The translations under genes were made by a program, and so were the position numbers. Positions 54,241-63,644 of a stretch of DNA of 64,000 bases are shown here, one piece after another. The notes beneath the pieces were generated by a model. The model searched no databases, was not told the origin of the DNA, and saw only the letters and a program-made list of their open reading frames with translations. Position 1 is the stretch's first letter; each line of letters starts with the position of its first letter. The DNA comes from Lachnospiraceae bacterium. Lineage in GTDB: Bacteria; Bacillota; Clostridia; Lachnospirales; Lachnospiraceae. The stretch is from contig SVEH01000003.1 of assembly GCA_015057455.1 (NCBI GenBank), positions 62,001 to 126,000 on the forward strand, in the 5' to 3' direction.

Positions 54241-56229
54241 TTAATTATCGTTTATATCTATACAATAAACTGTTGCCTGATAATTTATTGGATTTCTATC
54301 TAAATAATCATATAAAACATATGTTGTCCTATCCTCTATTTGACCAGATTCCATATAAGTTATCATATCAATTTCATATTTTTCTATGTTAGTTAATCTT
54401 GCTATTTGCTTCGTGTCATATTCCTTATAATTAGGCAAAATATCTCTGATATTTTCTTCATTTTTATAGAACTCATTATATTGCTTCTTTAATTTATCTG
54501 TCATTGCTGCCCATTCCGGTCTTGTTTTCATTTTCTCTCTTAAATACAAATCATGTCTTAACAACTGTATCAACACGTCTCTATCAAATGTTTCACCCTT
54601 GTTTTCATTATAATTCTTATTTATTATATCTGCATTTGTGTTTATATTTGTATCTATATTTACATATGCATTTATACTTGCATTTGTGTTTATACTTGTA
54701 TCTATACTTGCATTTGTATTTATGCTTGCGTTTATATTTATACTTGAATTTGTATTTGTAGTTATACTTTCATTTTGACTTGTTTTAGCATTAATAGCAT
54801 TGGCTTTATTATCAAAAATACTATTACACATATCAATTAATATATTATATCTAGCAATTCTTGAATGTTTCACATCAAATAAACTATTATCCTCATAGTA
54901 CTTAGCAAAACTTTCATACATATGAAAAGGTGTTTCAAAAAATCTCTCTAGATATTTTATTGTATTTTCAAATTGACGGCTATTATAATAAACTTCTACC
55001 ATCTCTTCTATTTGTTTTAATTCTAAAATCTCATCATATGTGAGCCACTTGGTATATAACACCTCATACACAGGATTTGTTTTATATACTATGCCATATT
55101 CCTTAGCTTCCCTATGCATAAGTGAACCTTTTAGCACTTTTAGAAATCCTAATTGTAATTGCTCTGGCTCTAGTCCATACACATCATTAAATGACTTTTT
55201 AAAACTCTCCATCCCTTCGTAAGGAAGTCCTGCTATTAAATCAAGATGTTGATGAACTCTCTTCGTATCGTTTATTTTCCTCACAATAGTTGATAATTGT
55301 TCAAAGTCCATTTTTCTCTTAATAGCATCTATTGTATCTAAATTAGTGGATTGCACACCTATCTCTAACTGAATTAATCTAGGACGCATATCTTTCATAA
55401 TGTCTATTTCTTCATCTGTTAATATATCTGCTGATACTTCAAAATGAAAATTAGTAACTCCGTTATCATGTTCTTTTATATATGTCCAAATTTCTTTTGT
55501 TCTTTCTCTATTGCAATTAAATGTTCTATCTACAAACTTAACTTGACTAACCTTGTTATCTAGAAAATACTGCAACTCCTTTTTCACTAGTTCCATACTT
55601 CTAAATCTAACTCTTTTATCTATTGAAGACATACAATAACTGCATGAATATGGACATCCTCTGCTGCTTTCATAGTATATTATTTTATTTTCAAATTCAG
55701 ATAAATCATTATACACAAATGGCACATCATCCATATTCATATAAGGTCTAACACCTGTATTGGTAACTCTTCCATCTATTCTTGTAACAATGCCCTGAAT
55801 TTGTGATATATCAATTCTAATATTCAAATCATCACTTTCTATACCTCTATAATATTGAATCAATTGACATAGCGTTTCTTCACCCTCGCCTATCATAATT
55901 CCATCTACATAATCATGACTTACAAGATAATCTTCACTATTATACGAAACTTCTGGACCACCATACCATATATGCGTATTTGGCAGCACCTTCTTAAGTT
56001 CTCGTGAAATAGCTTCCACATATTCTATATTCCATATATAACATGAAAAACCTATAAAATCAGGTTTCTTCTTATATATATCTGCCATTATTTCTTCTGC
56101 AAAATTATTAATTGTGTATTCTGCAAGTTCTATATCAATCCCTTTGTTCTTCGCATAACTTCTCAATGTATATACAGCCAAATTAGAATGTATATATTTT
56201 GCATTTATCGCTACAAGTAATGTCTTCAT
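54241..56229 (-). CDS. B12-binding-domain radical SAM protein (DUF4080 type)
   Basis: Radical SAM enzyme. N-terminal cobalamin-binding-like fold (1-130: LLVAINAKYIHSNLAVYTLR, IWYGGPEVS, IGEGEETL) and the cluster motif CPYSCSYC with Cys192, 196 and 199, then LDLIAGLPYEG. The C-terminal part has DUF4080-like helices. Between about 490 and 545 there is an insert of repeated Asn/Thr/Ile/Ser (NINASINTNASIDTS kind, six or so copies), unusual for the family. 662 residues, longer than usual by that insert. Substrate unknown; the class often acts in methylthiolation or cofactor synthesis. Confidence 0.88.
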   Translation of the reverse strand: MKTLLVAINAKYIHSNLAVYTLRSYAKNKGIDIELAEYTINNFAEEIMADIYKKKPDFIGFSCYIWNIEYVEAISRELKKVLPNTHIWYGGPEVSYNSEDYLVSHDYVDGIMIGEGEETLCQLIQYYRGIESDDLNIRIDISQIQGIVTRIDGRVTNTGVRPYMNMDDVPFVYNDLSEFENKIIYYESSRGCPYSCSYCMSSIDKRVRFRSMELVKKELQYFLDNKVSQVKFVDRTFNCNRERTKEIWTYIKEHDNGVTNFHFEVSADILTDEEIDIMKDMRPRLIQLEIGVQSTNLDTIDAIKRKMDFEQLSTIVRKINDTKRVHQHLDLIAGLPYEGMESFKKSFNDVYGLEPEQLQLGFLKVLKGSLMHREAKEYGIVYKTNPVYEVLYTKWLTYDEILELKQIEEMVEVYYNSRQFENTIKYLERFFETPFHMYESFAKYYEDNSLFDVKHSRIARYNILIDMCNSIFDNKANAINAKTSQNESITTNTNSSININASINTNASIDTSINTNASINAYVNIDTNINTNADIINKNYNENKGETFDRDVLIQLLRHDLYLREKMKTRPEWAAMTDKLKKQYNEFYKNEENIRDILPNYKEYDTKQIARLTNIEKYEIDMITYMESGQIEDRTTYVLYDYLDRNPINYQATVYCIDINDN

Positions 56230-56404
56230 TATCTATTCCTCTTTCTGTGTTATCCTCTTGTTACTTTATTTTTCTGATTAAACTTATTTCTTCTATATGA
56301 AAAACTACTGTTATACCTATTATTAGTTTCCTATTTATTTTTACAAATCTATGAAAATATATCTATTATATAATCCATATACAGATATAATTCTATGATA
56401 TATT

Positions 56405-57163
56405 TTATATATCATATTCTAGAACATATCCCTCTAAGGTGTTCAGTCTAGCCCTTCTCATCGCCTTTGCATGTCTTACTCCTATGTACCTTACATGCCA
56501 TGGTTCATATGCATATCCAGTCACCTGCGAATATCCCCTAGGATATCTTATAATAAAACCATAGTTTTGTACATTATTTTTTAACCAAATTCCTTCTTTT
56601 GTTCTTTCAAAATATGTTACCAATTTATAATCTATTTCCCTACATGAAATATCCATTGCTAATCCTGTTTGATGTTCACTAGTTCCTGGATATGCAATAT
56701 ATTTTTCCGTATGTTCTTTTCCTTGCTCTATTAATGATTTCTCATATATTTCTTTTTGCCTTTCATAGGAACGAAATCCTGATATTGCAACTAATTCAAC
56801 TCCTACATCTGCCGCTGATTTAAACATCCTTCTTAAATATTTAGCTGCTTCTTTTCTCATAAATTTCTTTTCATCCGGCACATCAACTGTTACATTTACA
56901 TATTCCAAATCCTTTGGTATGTAAGTTTGTGGTAGTATATTCTTTTTATTTACTATAAGTAACTGATTATTTTTCATTCTCTTATTTATACTTTTAAAAT
57001 CTATTCTATTATTATTTGCATTTTGCAAAGTTAATTTAGCACTATTTGCACTTTGGTAAACCAATTTAGCATTATTTATACTTTGATAAGCTACTTTAGC
57101 ATTATTTGCACTTTGGTAAGACCATTTATCATTATTAAATTTCTTATCTCTATGCTTATCCAT
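56405..57163 (-). CDS. VanY-type D-alanyl-D-alanine carboxypeptidase without signal peptide
   Basis: Zinc peptidase domain (about 85-250): SGFRSYERQKEIYE, GTSEHQTGLAMDIS with zinc ligands His164 and Asp171, and EPWHVRYIG with His223. Such enzymes remove the terminal D-Ala from peptidoglycan peptides and are normally exported. Here residues 16-65 are five 10-residue repeats (YQSANNAKVA, YQSINNAKLV, YQSANSAKLT and two decayed copies), and no signal peptide or anchor exists. The ATG comes right after a terminator hairpin whose 3' arm contains the only ribosome site (AAGGTG). The normal export part may have been lost. Confidence 0.85.
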   Translation of the reverse strand: MDKHRDKKFNNDKWSYQSANNAKVAYQSINNAKLVYQSANSAKLTLQNANNNRIDFKSINKRMKNNQLLIVNKKNILPQTYIPKDLEYVNVTVDVPDEKKFMRKEAAKYLRRMFKSAADVGVELVAISGFRSYERQKEIYEKSLIEQGKEHTEKYIAYPGTSEHQTGLAMDISCREIDYKLVTYFERTKEGIWLKNNVQNYGFIIRYPRGYSQVTGYAYEPWHVRYIGVRHAKAMRRARLNTLEGYVLEYDI

Positions 57164-57240
57164 AAAAAATACACCTTAAAGTATTCTTATACTTTAAAGT
57201 GTATTCGTAATTATATGTTACTATTCCTTTATTATGTGTT
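57122..57240 (-). repeat. Direct repeat A (about 118 bp), includes start of the VanY-type gene
   Basis: About 88 percent identical to 58751-58867, same orientation. It contains the first codons of the VanY-type gene (MDKHRDKKFNNDKW), its ribosome site, a hairpin, and the stop of the ATPase. Confidence 0.9.
57164..57205 (-). terminator. Hairpin between the ATPase and the VanY-type gene
   Basis: AATACACTTTAAAGTA pairs with TACTTTAAGGTGTATT; T-run then ATG of the next gene. It can act as a terminator and also hides the AAGGTG ribosome site. Confidence 0.8.
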
Positions 57241-58468
57241 ACGCAAGTAACCAATCAATTATATTCAACGCCTTTATCCCGTCATAAGAGTTAATATAAC
57301 TCTTATCCATAGATAGTATTATTTTTTCATAATTATCGCGTATGCATTTTAGTGGACGTAACTCACGTTCTCTTGTTTGTTCTGATTGCATACTTTCAGT
57401 TACTTGTATATATATTTTATCATTTGGTTTTTCTGCTACAAAATCAACTTCTATATCTCCCACCTTGCCTATATATACACGATACCCTCTACGAATCAGT
57501 TCTAAAAATACTACATTTTCTAAAATATGTCCTCTATCCACATCTCGATAGCCAAGTAACATATTTCTAAATCCTAAATCTATAATATAATTCTTGCCTA
57601 ATGTTTTTAGTAATTGTTTTCCTTTTATATCATAACGACTAACTGAATAGAAAATAAATGCATTTTCCATCATTGATATATACTTTGTAACAGTTTTGCC
57701 TGCAACATTCTTCCCTTTAGTTCCAATTATTTCACCCTCATTAGATAATACATTCCCTATATTGTTAGGCGATGTAATACTTCCTATGTTAGAACATAAA
57801 AATAGCATTATTTTGTGTAATATATTTTGATCTGATTGGTTATTTCGTTGTAAAATATCTTTTAAAACGACCGTTGAATAAATTCCTTCCAACGCTTGAT
57901 TTATACGTTCCTCATTAAATTGATATTCTCTTAAAATAGGCATTCCGCCAAATTGTAAATATTTTTGAAATTTATCTTCTATTGTAATAGTTTTATCTAC
58001 TTGATAAAACTCTAAGAACTCCTTAAATGATAACGGCAACATTCTTATCTCAACATATCTACCTGCCAATAATGTTGAAAATTCTGTTGATAACAAATAT
58101 GCATTAGAACCTGTAATATATATATCCACATCAAAGTCTAATCGAAATGACTCTATAGCCTTCTCCCAGTGTTTAACACTCTGCAATTCATCAAAGATCA
58201 GATATGTCTTCCCTTGAGAAGGTATTCTAGAACTAATATAATCATAAAATTTCAAATAATCTGTTAACTCACGATATTTTAATGATTCCAAATTCATATG
58301 AATAATATTACTTTCAGGTATATTACTGTCAATTAAATATTGATGAAACAACTCTAAAATAGATGATTTGCCACATCTGCGAATACCAGTAATAATTTTT
58401 ATCAAATCAACATCTTTGTTATCTATTAATTGCTGTAAATACTCTTCACGATTTATTAATTTCGACAC
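57239..58468 (-). CDS. AAA family ATPase with DUF4143 C-terminal domain
   Basis: P-loop ATPase of the AAA_14 group: Walker A GIRRCGKSS (28-36), Walker B YLIFDELQ (Asp93, Glu94), arginine finger region near GSNAYLLSTEFSTLLAGRYV. The C-terminal DUF4143 part has the nuclease-like EVDFVAEKPNDKIYIQV. Such proteins are common in mobile or variable genome segments; a role in DNA processing or defence is suspected for the family but not settled. Here the gene is enclosed by direct repeats A and B, so it appears to have been inserted. GGAGG 8 bases before the ATG. It is followed by hairpin 57164-57205. Confidence 0.9.
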   Translation of the reverse strand: MSKLINREEYLQQLIDNKDVDLIKIITGIRRCGKSSILELFHQYLIDSNIPESNIIHMNLESLKYRELTDYLKFYDYISSRIPSQGKTYLIFDELQSVKHWEKAIESFRLDFDVDIYITGSNAYLLSTEFSTLLAGRYVEIRMLPLSFKEFLEFYQVDKTITIEDKFQKYLQFGGMPILREYQFNEERINQALEGIYSTVVLKDILQRNNQSDQNILHKIMLFLCSNIGSITSPNNIGNVLSNEGEIIGTKGKNVAGKTVTKYISMMENAFIFYSVSRYDIKGKQLLKTLGKNYIIDLGFRNMLLGYRDVDRGHILENVVFLELIRRGYRVYIGKVGDIEVDFVAEKPNDKIYIQVTESMQSEQTRERELRPLKCIRDNYEKIILSMDKSYINSYDGIKALNIIDWLLA

Positions 58469-58604
58469 AAGCCACCTCCACTAGATACAGTTATCCCCAC
58501 ATTATTATTCTCTTAAAATTAGTAATTTATAATCTGTACATTAGTACTCTATAAATTTATAATCATAAACATTAGTTTATACTATAAGTATACCTAAAAA
58601 ACGC

Positions 58605-58647
58605 AAAAAAATCAAGAGTTTCAGACTTACAAGTCCAAAACTCTTTA
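58605..58647 (-). terminator. Terminator after the 38-aa remnant
   Basis: Stem AAGAGTTTTGGACTT/AAGTCTGAAACTCTT followed by seven T. The TAA of the 38-aa frame lies at the base of the stem. Confidence 0.85.
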
Positions 58648-58761
58648 TTTGTATGAACTTTTATACTCAATATCCCAAAACCATAATTCTTTTTGTTTTT
58701 TGTACTTGTACATCAGAAATCTTAAACAGTTTACATATTCATCAAAAATCCCATTTATCAT
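58645..58761 (-). pseudogene. 38-codon remnant (C-terminal fragment) between RibU and ATPase
   Basis: Frame with aromatic-rich end (FLMYKYKKQKELWFWDIEY), directly followed by a strong terminator, which suggests the 3' end of a lost gene. Its 5' part overlaps repeat B, where a truncated copy of the VanY-type N-terminus (MDRNRDKKFNNDKW, then stop; 58742-58792) reads in another frame. No family recognised for the tail. Confidence 0.35.
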
Positions 58762-58867
58762 TATTAAATTTCTTATCTCTATTTCTATCCATAAAAATAC
58801 ACCTTAAAGTATTCTTATACTCTAAGGTGTATTCATAATTACACGTTACTATCCCATTATTATATCT
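58751..58867 (-). repeat. Direct repeat B, includes truncated VanY-type start and the RibU stop
   Basis: Matches repeat A including the terminator hairpin (58796-58833, AATACACC/GGTGTATT arms) and the first 14 codons after an ATG at 58792, then runs into unrelated sequence. Confidence 0.9.
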
Positions 58868-59489
58868 TAAACAATACCTTCTTTACTCTCTTATATACTA
58901 AGAATGTTATAAGTGAAGCTACTGCATACTTAATTAAGTTAAATGGAACAATTCCAATTGCTATCAATGTAAATGTATCCTTAATTGCAGGGTTAACTTT
59001 ACTACACATTCCAACAATTGCATTCATATCTAATCCCATAACTTTGGAGTATATAGGGAATATTAGATATAAATTATTAAATATTGAAAATATACTTACT
59101 ACTATTGTTCCTACCGCTAATGAAATAGCTGCGTTAGTTTTATTTTTCTTTCTTTGATATATTAAAACTGCTGGTATCATATAACAAACACTACATAACA
59201 TATTAGATAATTCTCCTACACCACCTGTTGTAGTTCCGTTAAATACAAAGTTCAAGCCTACTTTTATTAGTATTATAACCAAACCTGCAAATGGTCCCAT
59301 TATATATCCACCAATTATTACTGGAAGTTCTGAGAAATCCATTTTCAAAAAAGGTGGAAATAATGGTAGTGGAAACTCTAATACCATTAATATAGCACTT
59401 ATTGCACCAAATAAAGCAATTAATACCATCTTCTGTGTTGTAAACAACTTCTTTTTATCTACTGTGTCTGTTTTTGAATTCATATTCAT
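58860..59489 (-). CDS. ribU: ECF transporter S component for riboflavin
   Basis: Substrate-binding membrane subunit of an energy-coupling-factor transporter; brings riboflavin into the cell with a shared EcfAA'T module encoded elsewhere. RibU features: LEFPLPLFPPFLKMDFSELP, VIIGGYIMGPFAGLVIILIK and FNGTTTGGVGELSNML, with six helices. The ATG at 59489 has AGGAGG 7 bases upstream, better than the TTG two codons before. No FMN riboswitch lies in the 65 bases to the adhesin gene upstream, so it probably shares that gene's promoter. Confidence 0.92.
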   Translation of the reverse strand: MNMNSKTDTVDKKKLFTTQKMVLIALFGAISAILMVLEFPLPLFPPFLKMDFSELPVIIGGYIMGPFAGLVIILIKVGLNFVFNGTTTGGVGELSNMLCSVCYMIPAVLIYQRKKNKTNAAISLAVGTIVVSIFSIFNNLYLIFPIYSKVMGLDMNAIVGMCSKVNPAIKDTFTLIAIGIVPFNLIKYAVASLITFLVYKRVKKVLFKI

Positions 59490-59554
59490 ACACAATCCTC
59501 CTAATAACCTCTATAAATATATTCAAGTCCATAAAGAAATTATTACTAAAAATA

Positions 59555-62266
59555 CTATTTAACTCTTCTTACTAAAACCATACAACACAAACCATATATT
59601 GATAAGATCATTAATGCTATATACATCTGCATATTGCTCTCGTCTGATGTTTTTGGTGTATCATCTTTATCTACATCTCCTGTTGCATTAGCACTAACAA
59701 CTTGATCCTTCTCTACTTTAGCAGGTTCATACTTATCTTCAGCAACTAACTTTTCTGGAGCCTTTGAAGGTTTTGCCGGCTTTACTGTTGGATCTACTGG
59801 ATCCTTTGTTGGTGCCTGAGGCTCTTTAGTTGGATCCATTGGGTCCTTTGTTGGTCCTACTGGATCCTTTGTTGGATCTAATGGTGACTCAGTTGGGTCT
59901 ACTGGAACCTCAGTTACTTCTGGTGTAGCCGTTGGCTCATCACTTGACTCTGGTGTAGCGGTTGGCTCATCACTTGGTTCTGGTGTTGGTGTTGGAGTTG
60001 GTGTTGGTGTCGGCGTTGGAATATGTGGAATATATTTTGTATTTGTAATGTTAAATCCTTTAACACTACTAATATATCCTGGTACATAATCTTCTGTTAC
60101 AGTATACGTATATGTATGTGTACCATCTTCATTAAATTTTGGTAATTCACCAAATGAATACTCCTTCTGTCCATTCTTAAGTGTAACTGAATTTATCTTT
60201 TGTCCATCTCTTAATAAATTAATTGTTATATCTGGATATGATCCACTATGTCCTACCCATGTCTTAGTACCACTAACCTCAACTATATCATCAAGTGTAT
60301 TAGTAATAACAATTATATCATTCTCTTTATTCATAGAAGTTGTGTAGTCAGCTACTTTAACTTCCTCTACTCTATATGTTACTGCATTTCCATTCTCACC
60401 ATTTGGAAATGCATTTTGTGGAAATGACCATGACCACTCATTAGGATTAGTTGTTTTATCCCACGTTGGTTGTACATCTGTCATTTCAGTTTCAACACCA
60501 TTAACTTTCTTAAATACCTTTAATTCAATGTTTTCTGGTCTCTTATTGATTGCATTATTATTATCATTCCAAACTTTCTTACCATTTAAAGTAGTATAAG
60601 TTGGTGTATTTTCAACAACGAAAGGTGCATTTAAAGGTGCCTCTGTTACTACTGTTTGAGGCTCTGTTTCACCTTCTACTTGTGTTATTGTTCTTTCTAA
60701 AACTGAATCATATGATACATGTATTAATTTTGTAAAATCACTCTTCTCGTATCCTGTTGGAGTAACTTCTGTTAATTTATATGTATGTCCTGAAGGGATT
60801 TCATCAAATTTCACAATACCGTTACTATTAGATTTAGCAACTAATGTATCATAATCTGCACTATCCTTATTATAATCACCTATTATAGTTCCACCATGAC
60901 ATCCTGTACAATTATCTCCGTCATGTTGTAATCTAAATTCAACATTCTCCATAGGTTCTTTTGTTGCACTGTCCATTTTTATAAAGTGAAAACTTCCTGT
61001 ATAACCTGTAACTTCTGGGAATATTGCTTCTGTATATACATCTGTTTCACCACCAGCTACACCTACTAAAGATTGTGATACCTCTCTTCCTCCTTGAGGA
61101 TCATAGAAATATACACCTTGTGGAAGGATTTGCTTTCCTGAAACTACTGCTTTAATCTGTTGTCCTGCTTTAGCACTAACTGTTACATTATATTCCTCTT
61201 TTCCAAGTTCAAGTTTAATTTTACTACTTTCAACTTGATTATCTCCAACAAATACTGTAAGGAATATATTATCATTTTCACTACTACCACTATTATTTAA
61301 TAAAACTTTTAAATCAACTGTATAGTTTCCATCTTCACCTTCAACTGGCTTAGATCCAACTATAGCAACATCTGATATAATAATTTGGTTCTTTTCTGGG
61401 TAAATTGCTGTTTGATTCTTTAGATGATCTATTAATCTATTAATTCTATCTCCAACTTCTGCATTAGTTGTTATTTGCCCTTCACCTAAATTTGAAATCC
61501 AATTCTCTCCATTTATAGGTTCTAATTCACTAACAAAATCATGTACTGGTAATCCCCACTTTGAATTAACTCTTGTATTAAAACTTTGCATATACCTAAA
61601 CTCATTTACATCTGTATTAGAATATGCCCATATAGCAGTTTGAACAGCTGTAATAATTTCTGCACGTGTTAATTCCTCTGCTCCTTCAAAATTCTCAGCT
61701 ACTAAATTCTTTTTCATTTGTTCAAGACTAACATATGGATAAGAATTAGTTACAATTCCACGAATGTGCGCAGCTTCTGTTTCACTATAATAATCACTAT
61801 TTTCTAAGTTATTTCTCTTATAATATACTCCATGTTTATATCCTATTATTGCATCACAGCAATATAGTACTTCATAATTATTTTTAGTTCCAAATGAATA
61901 CTTTCCATTTGGAGTCCATTGATCTGCCTTATCAGCTTCTACTATCATCAATGTCTGAGGAATATCGGCGTCTTTTCCATTATTTGTTACCATATGACTA
62001 CTCATCTCATATGGACCATAATTAGTTATCTTCCCATTTATTGGATACATCGCCATATATGTATATCCATTACTTCCTGGTGCTACACTAACACGTAGTT
62101 CATCGCCATACCAGATTGTCTCTACCTGTGTTGGTTCACCCTCAGATGATTGTGTATTACCTGTTGCTTCATCTGGTGTATCTGCAAATGTACTAATACA
62201 AAAAACATTAAAAATCATCATAGTTGCAAGACATAATGCAACTATTCTCTTTAACTTATTTTTCAT
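59555..62266 (-). CDS. Cell-wall adhesin with thioester domain and Cna-B repeats
   Basis: Signal peptide 1-28. Residues 50-290 form a thioester (TED/TQXA) domain: Cys136 in YCCDA and Gln209 in TAVQTAIWAYSN can make the internal thioester that bonds to host surfaces. Three Cna-B-like beta domains follow: FHFIKMDSATKEPMENVEF, then TLNGKKVWNDNNNAINKRP and VSGTKTWVGHSGSYPDI, which usually carry isopeptide links. A Pro/Thr-rich stalk (TPTPTPTPTP and PTKDPVGPTKDP units) leads to the sorting end TPKTSDESN, a hydrophobic helix and VRRVK. The sortase site is a variant of LPXTG (PKTS). GGAGG 7 bases before the ATG. Confidence 0.93.
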   Translation of the reverse strand: MKNKLKRIVALCLATMMIFNVFCISTFADTPDEATGNTQSSEGEPTQVETIWYGDELRVSVAPGSNGYTYMAMYPINGKITNYGPYEMSSHMVTNNGKDADIPQTLMIVEADKADQWTPNGKYSFGTKNNYEVLYCCDAIIGYKHGVYYKRNNLENSDYYSETEAAHIRGIVTNSYPYVSLEQMKKNLVAENFEGAEELTRAEIITAVQTAIWAYSNTDVNEFRYMQSFNTRVNSKWGLPVHDFVSELEPINGENWISNLGEGQITTNAEVGDRINRLIDHLKNQTAIYPEKNQIIISDVAIVGSKPVEGEDGNYTVDLKVLLNNSGSSENDNIFLTVFVGDNQVESSKIKLELGKEEYNVTVSAKAGQQIKAVVSGKQILPQGVYFYDPQGGREVSQSLVGVAGGETDVYTEAIFPEVTGYTGSFHFIKMDSATKEPMENVEFRLQHDGDNCTGCHGGTIIGDYNKDSADYDTLVAKSNSNGIVKFDEIPSGHTYKLTEVTPTGYEKSDFTKLIHVSYDSVLERTITQVEGETEPQTVVTEAPLNAPFVVENTPTYTTLNGKKVWNDNNNAINKRPENIELKVFKKVNGVETEMTDVQPTWDKTTNPNEWSWSFPQNAFPNGENGNAVTYRVEEVKVADYTTSMNKENDIIVITNTLDDIVEVSGTKTWVGHSGSYPDITINLLRDGQKINSVTLKNGQKEYSFGELPKFNEDGTHTYTYTVTEDYVPGYISSVKGFNITNTKYIPHIPTPTPTPTPTPTPEPSDEPTATPESSDEPTATPEVTEVPVDPTESPLDPTKDPVGPTKDPMDPTKEPQAPTKDPVDPTVKPAKPSKAPEKLVAEDKYEPAKVEKDQVVSANATGDVDKDDTPKTSDESNMQMYIALMILSIYGLCCMVLVRRVK

Positions 62267-62288
62267 TATTATCCTCCTTTAATATTGT

Positions 62289-62305
62289 AAGAACAGACTG
62301 TTCTT
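62289..62305. promoter_or_regulatory. Perfect palindrome in the adhesin leader
   Basis: AAGAACAGACTGTTCTT, two 8-base arms around one base, located 20-40 bases before the start codon and after the predicted transcription start. Possible operator (GAAC-N5-GTTC, not the usual N4 of the Firmicutes SOS box) or a small RNA hairpin. Confidence 0.5.
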
Positions 62306-62367
62306 AGATTTTACATTTCCTCTACCCAAACTACCTAATAAGTTCATTTTACACAAACTTATTTCAC

Positions 62368-62396
62368 ATTATAATTGATATTTTACAAGATTTCAA
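62368..62396 (-). promoter_or_regulatory. Promoter of the adhesin gene
   Basis: TTGAAA (62391-62396), 17-nt spacer, TATAAT (62368-62373). Confidence 0.82.
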
Positions 62397-62633
62397 CAAG
62401 AAATTATTGTAAATTGTATCTTCTAAAAATCATAAATATAGTAAACCCAAAACAGTATCGATGGTAAGAACATAACAACGAGATAATAAAATTTTACTCA
62501 TAAAAGCTATAATAGTTATAAGCAAGAGTTAAAATTTAAGAGAACATAATAATATTTTTCGGAGTTTGCAAAACATCGGCGTTTAGTGAATACGAGCATA
62601 GCATATTATGCGAAGCTCAAATTATTATAGAGC

Positions 62634-63644
62634 CTACTTACTTACAATATTATTAATATTCCTTATTATCATTGACATTGTTCCATCTTCATTTGTAATA
62701 AACTCTATACTATCTTGTTCATTATATAATTCCATTGGAATCTTTATTTCTATTCCGGAATCTAAAGTCAAATGCTGTTTTTCAAGTTTACGAGTTGTTG
62801 TTTTACTCTGAGGAATTATTGTGTCATTTGCTATATTGTATCTATCAACCTTCTCTGTAAATTCTTCTTTTAACTCTGGGTCTCCCATAAATATTTTTTC
62901 TGCAACTTCATTAACAACTATACAACCTTTATCTTCTATCTCTTTGCTTATTATGCTCTTTGCTTGCATTTGTTTATCAAAGTCATCTTCAAAATACTTT
63001 TTATTTACTTGCTCCACAGCTTTTGTTACTATGTTCATTTTGGTTTTTTGTGACATCTCTGCTACACAACCAATAAATTTATTAGACAAATAAAAATCTT
63101 TCTTGCCATTTATATCATATTTCTTCTCAATTATTCTTACACTAAAATCTTGTAAATCTACAATTACTGCTTCATTTAACTTCTGTCCTTCTGAAGGAAG
63201 TATTGCTTTGTATTTTATAATATCATTATTGTTAGCTCCCTCAGCACTAGCTGTTGAATGTGTATATGAAGATTTGTAGTTCATTTTTAACAATGCTAGA
63301 TTGTCTCTATCGCAATAGTTATATACACACACTACTAAATCTGCTGGTGGTATATCTCCATTTTCTTTCATTATATCAAATAGCTTTGTTGCAATAGCCT
63401 TACTACTTTCTATAAAGTTCTCCTCATTCATTGCTTTTATTGTTTCAAACAACGTCAAATCTTCTCTTCCAAAATAACACTTTTTTATGTCGTCTCCTGA
63501 TATCAATCGGAATATATGTCCCTTTAGAAATTCTGCAAAGTCCGAACCATACTCTAATTCCTTATCCGACAACACTGGCATAGATATATACGAATCCAAT
63601 ATATGTACTATAACCTTCTTTAATGTAATACTTTCTTTACCCAT
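62634..63644 (-). CDS. Nucleoid-associated protein (NdpA/37-kDa family)
   Basis: Matches the YejK/NdpA-type nucleoid-associated family: VIVHILDSYISMPVLSDKEL at the start, FAEFLKGHIFRLISGDDIKK, PADLVVCVYNYCDRDNLALL, and the central KMNYKSSYTH. 336 residues, normal. Cytosolic, probably binds DNA; exact function of the family is poorly defined. A spacer of about 260 bases to the adhesin promoter holds an inverted pair GCATA/TATGC and a block (CGCCGATGTTTTGCAAACTC) of a kind often seen near gene ends in Lachnospiraceae. Confidence 0.85.
   Translation of the reverse strand: MGKESITLKKVIVHILDSYISMPVLSDKELEYGSDFAEFLKGHIFRLISGDDIKKCYFGREDLTLFETIKAMNEENFIESSKAIATKLFDIMKENGDIPPADLVVCVYNYCDRDNLALLKMNYKSSYTHSTASAEGANNNDIIKYKAILPSEGQKLNEAVIVDLQDFSVRIIEKKYDINGKKDFYLSNKFIGCVAEMSQKTKMNIVTKAVEQVNKKYFEDDFDKQMQAKSIISKEIEDKGCIVVNEVAEKIFMGDPELKEEFTEKVDRYNIANDTIIPQSKTTTRKLEKQHLTLDSGIEIKIPMELYNEQDSIEFITNEDGTMSMIIRNINNIVSK

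Larger units (their letters stand above)
58469..58859. other. Region upstream of the ATPase with gene remnants
   Basis: Holds, in order on the minus strand, direct repeat B, a 38-codon frame ending at a terminator, and about 135 bases of AT-rich DNA serving as the ATPase promoter region. Confidence 0.6.

Noticed and set aside
59490-59554. FMN riboswitch for ribU
   Set aside because: The gap is about 65 bases and has none of the conserved FMN aptamer blocks.
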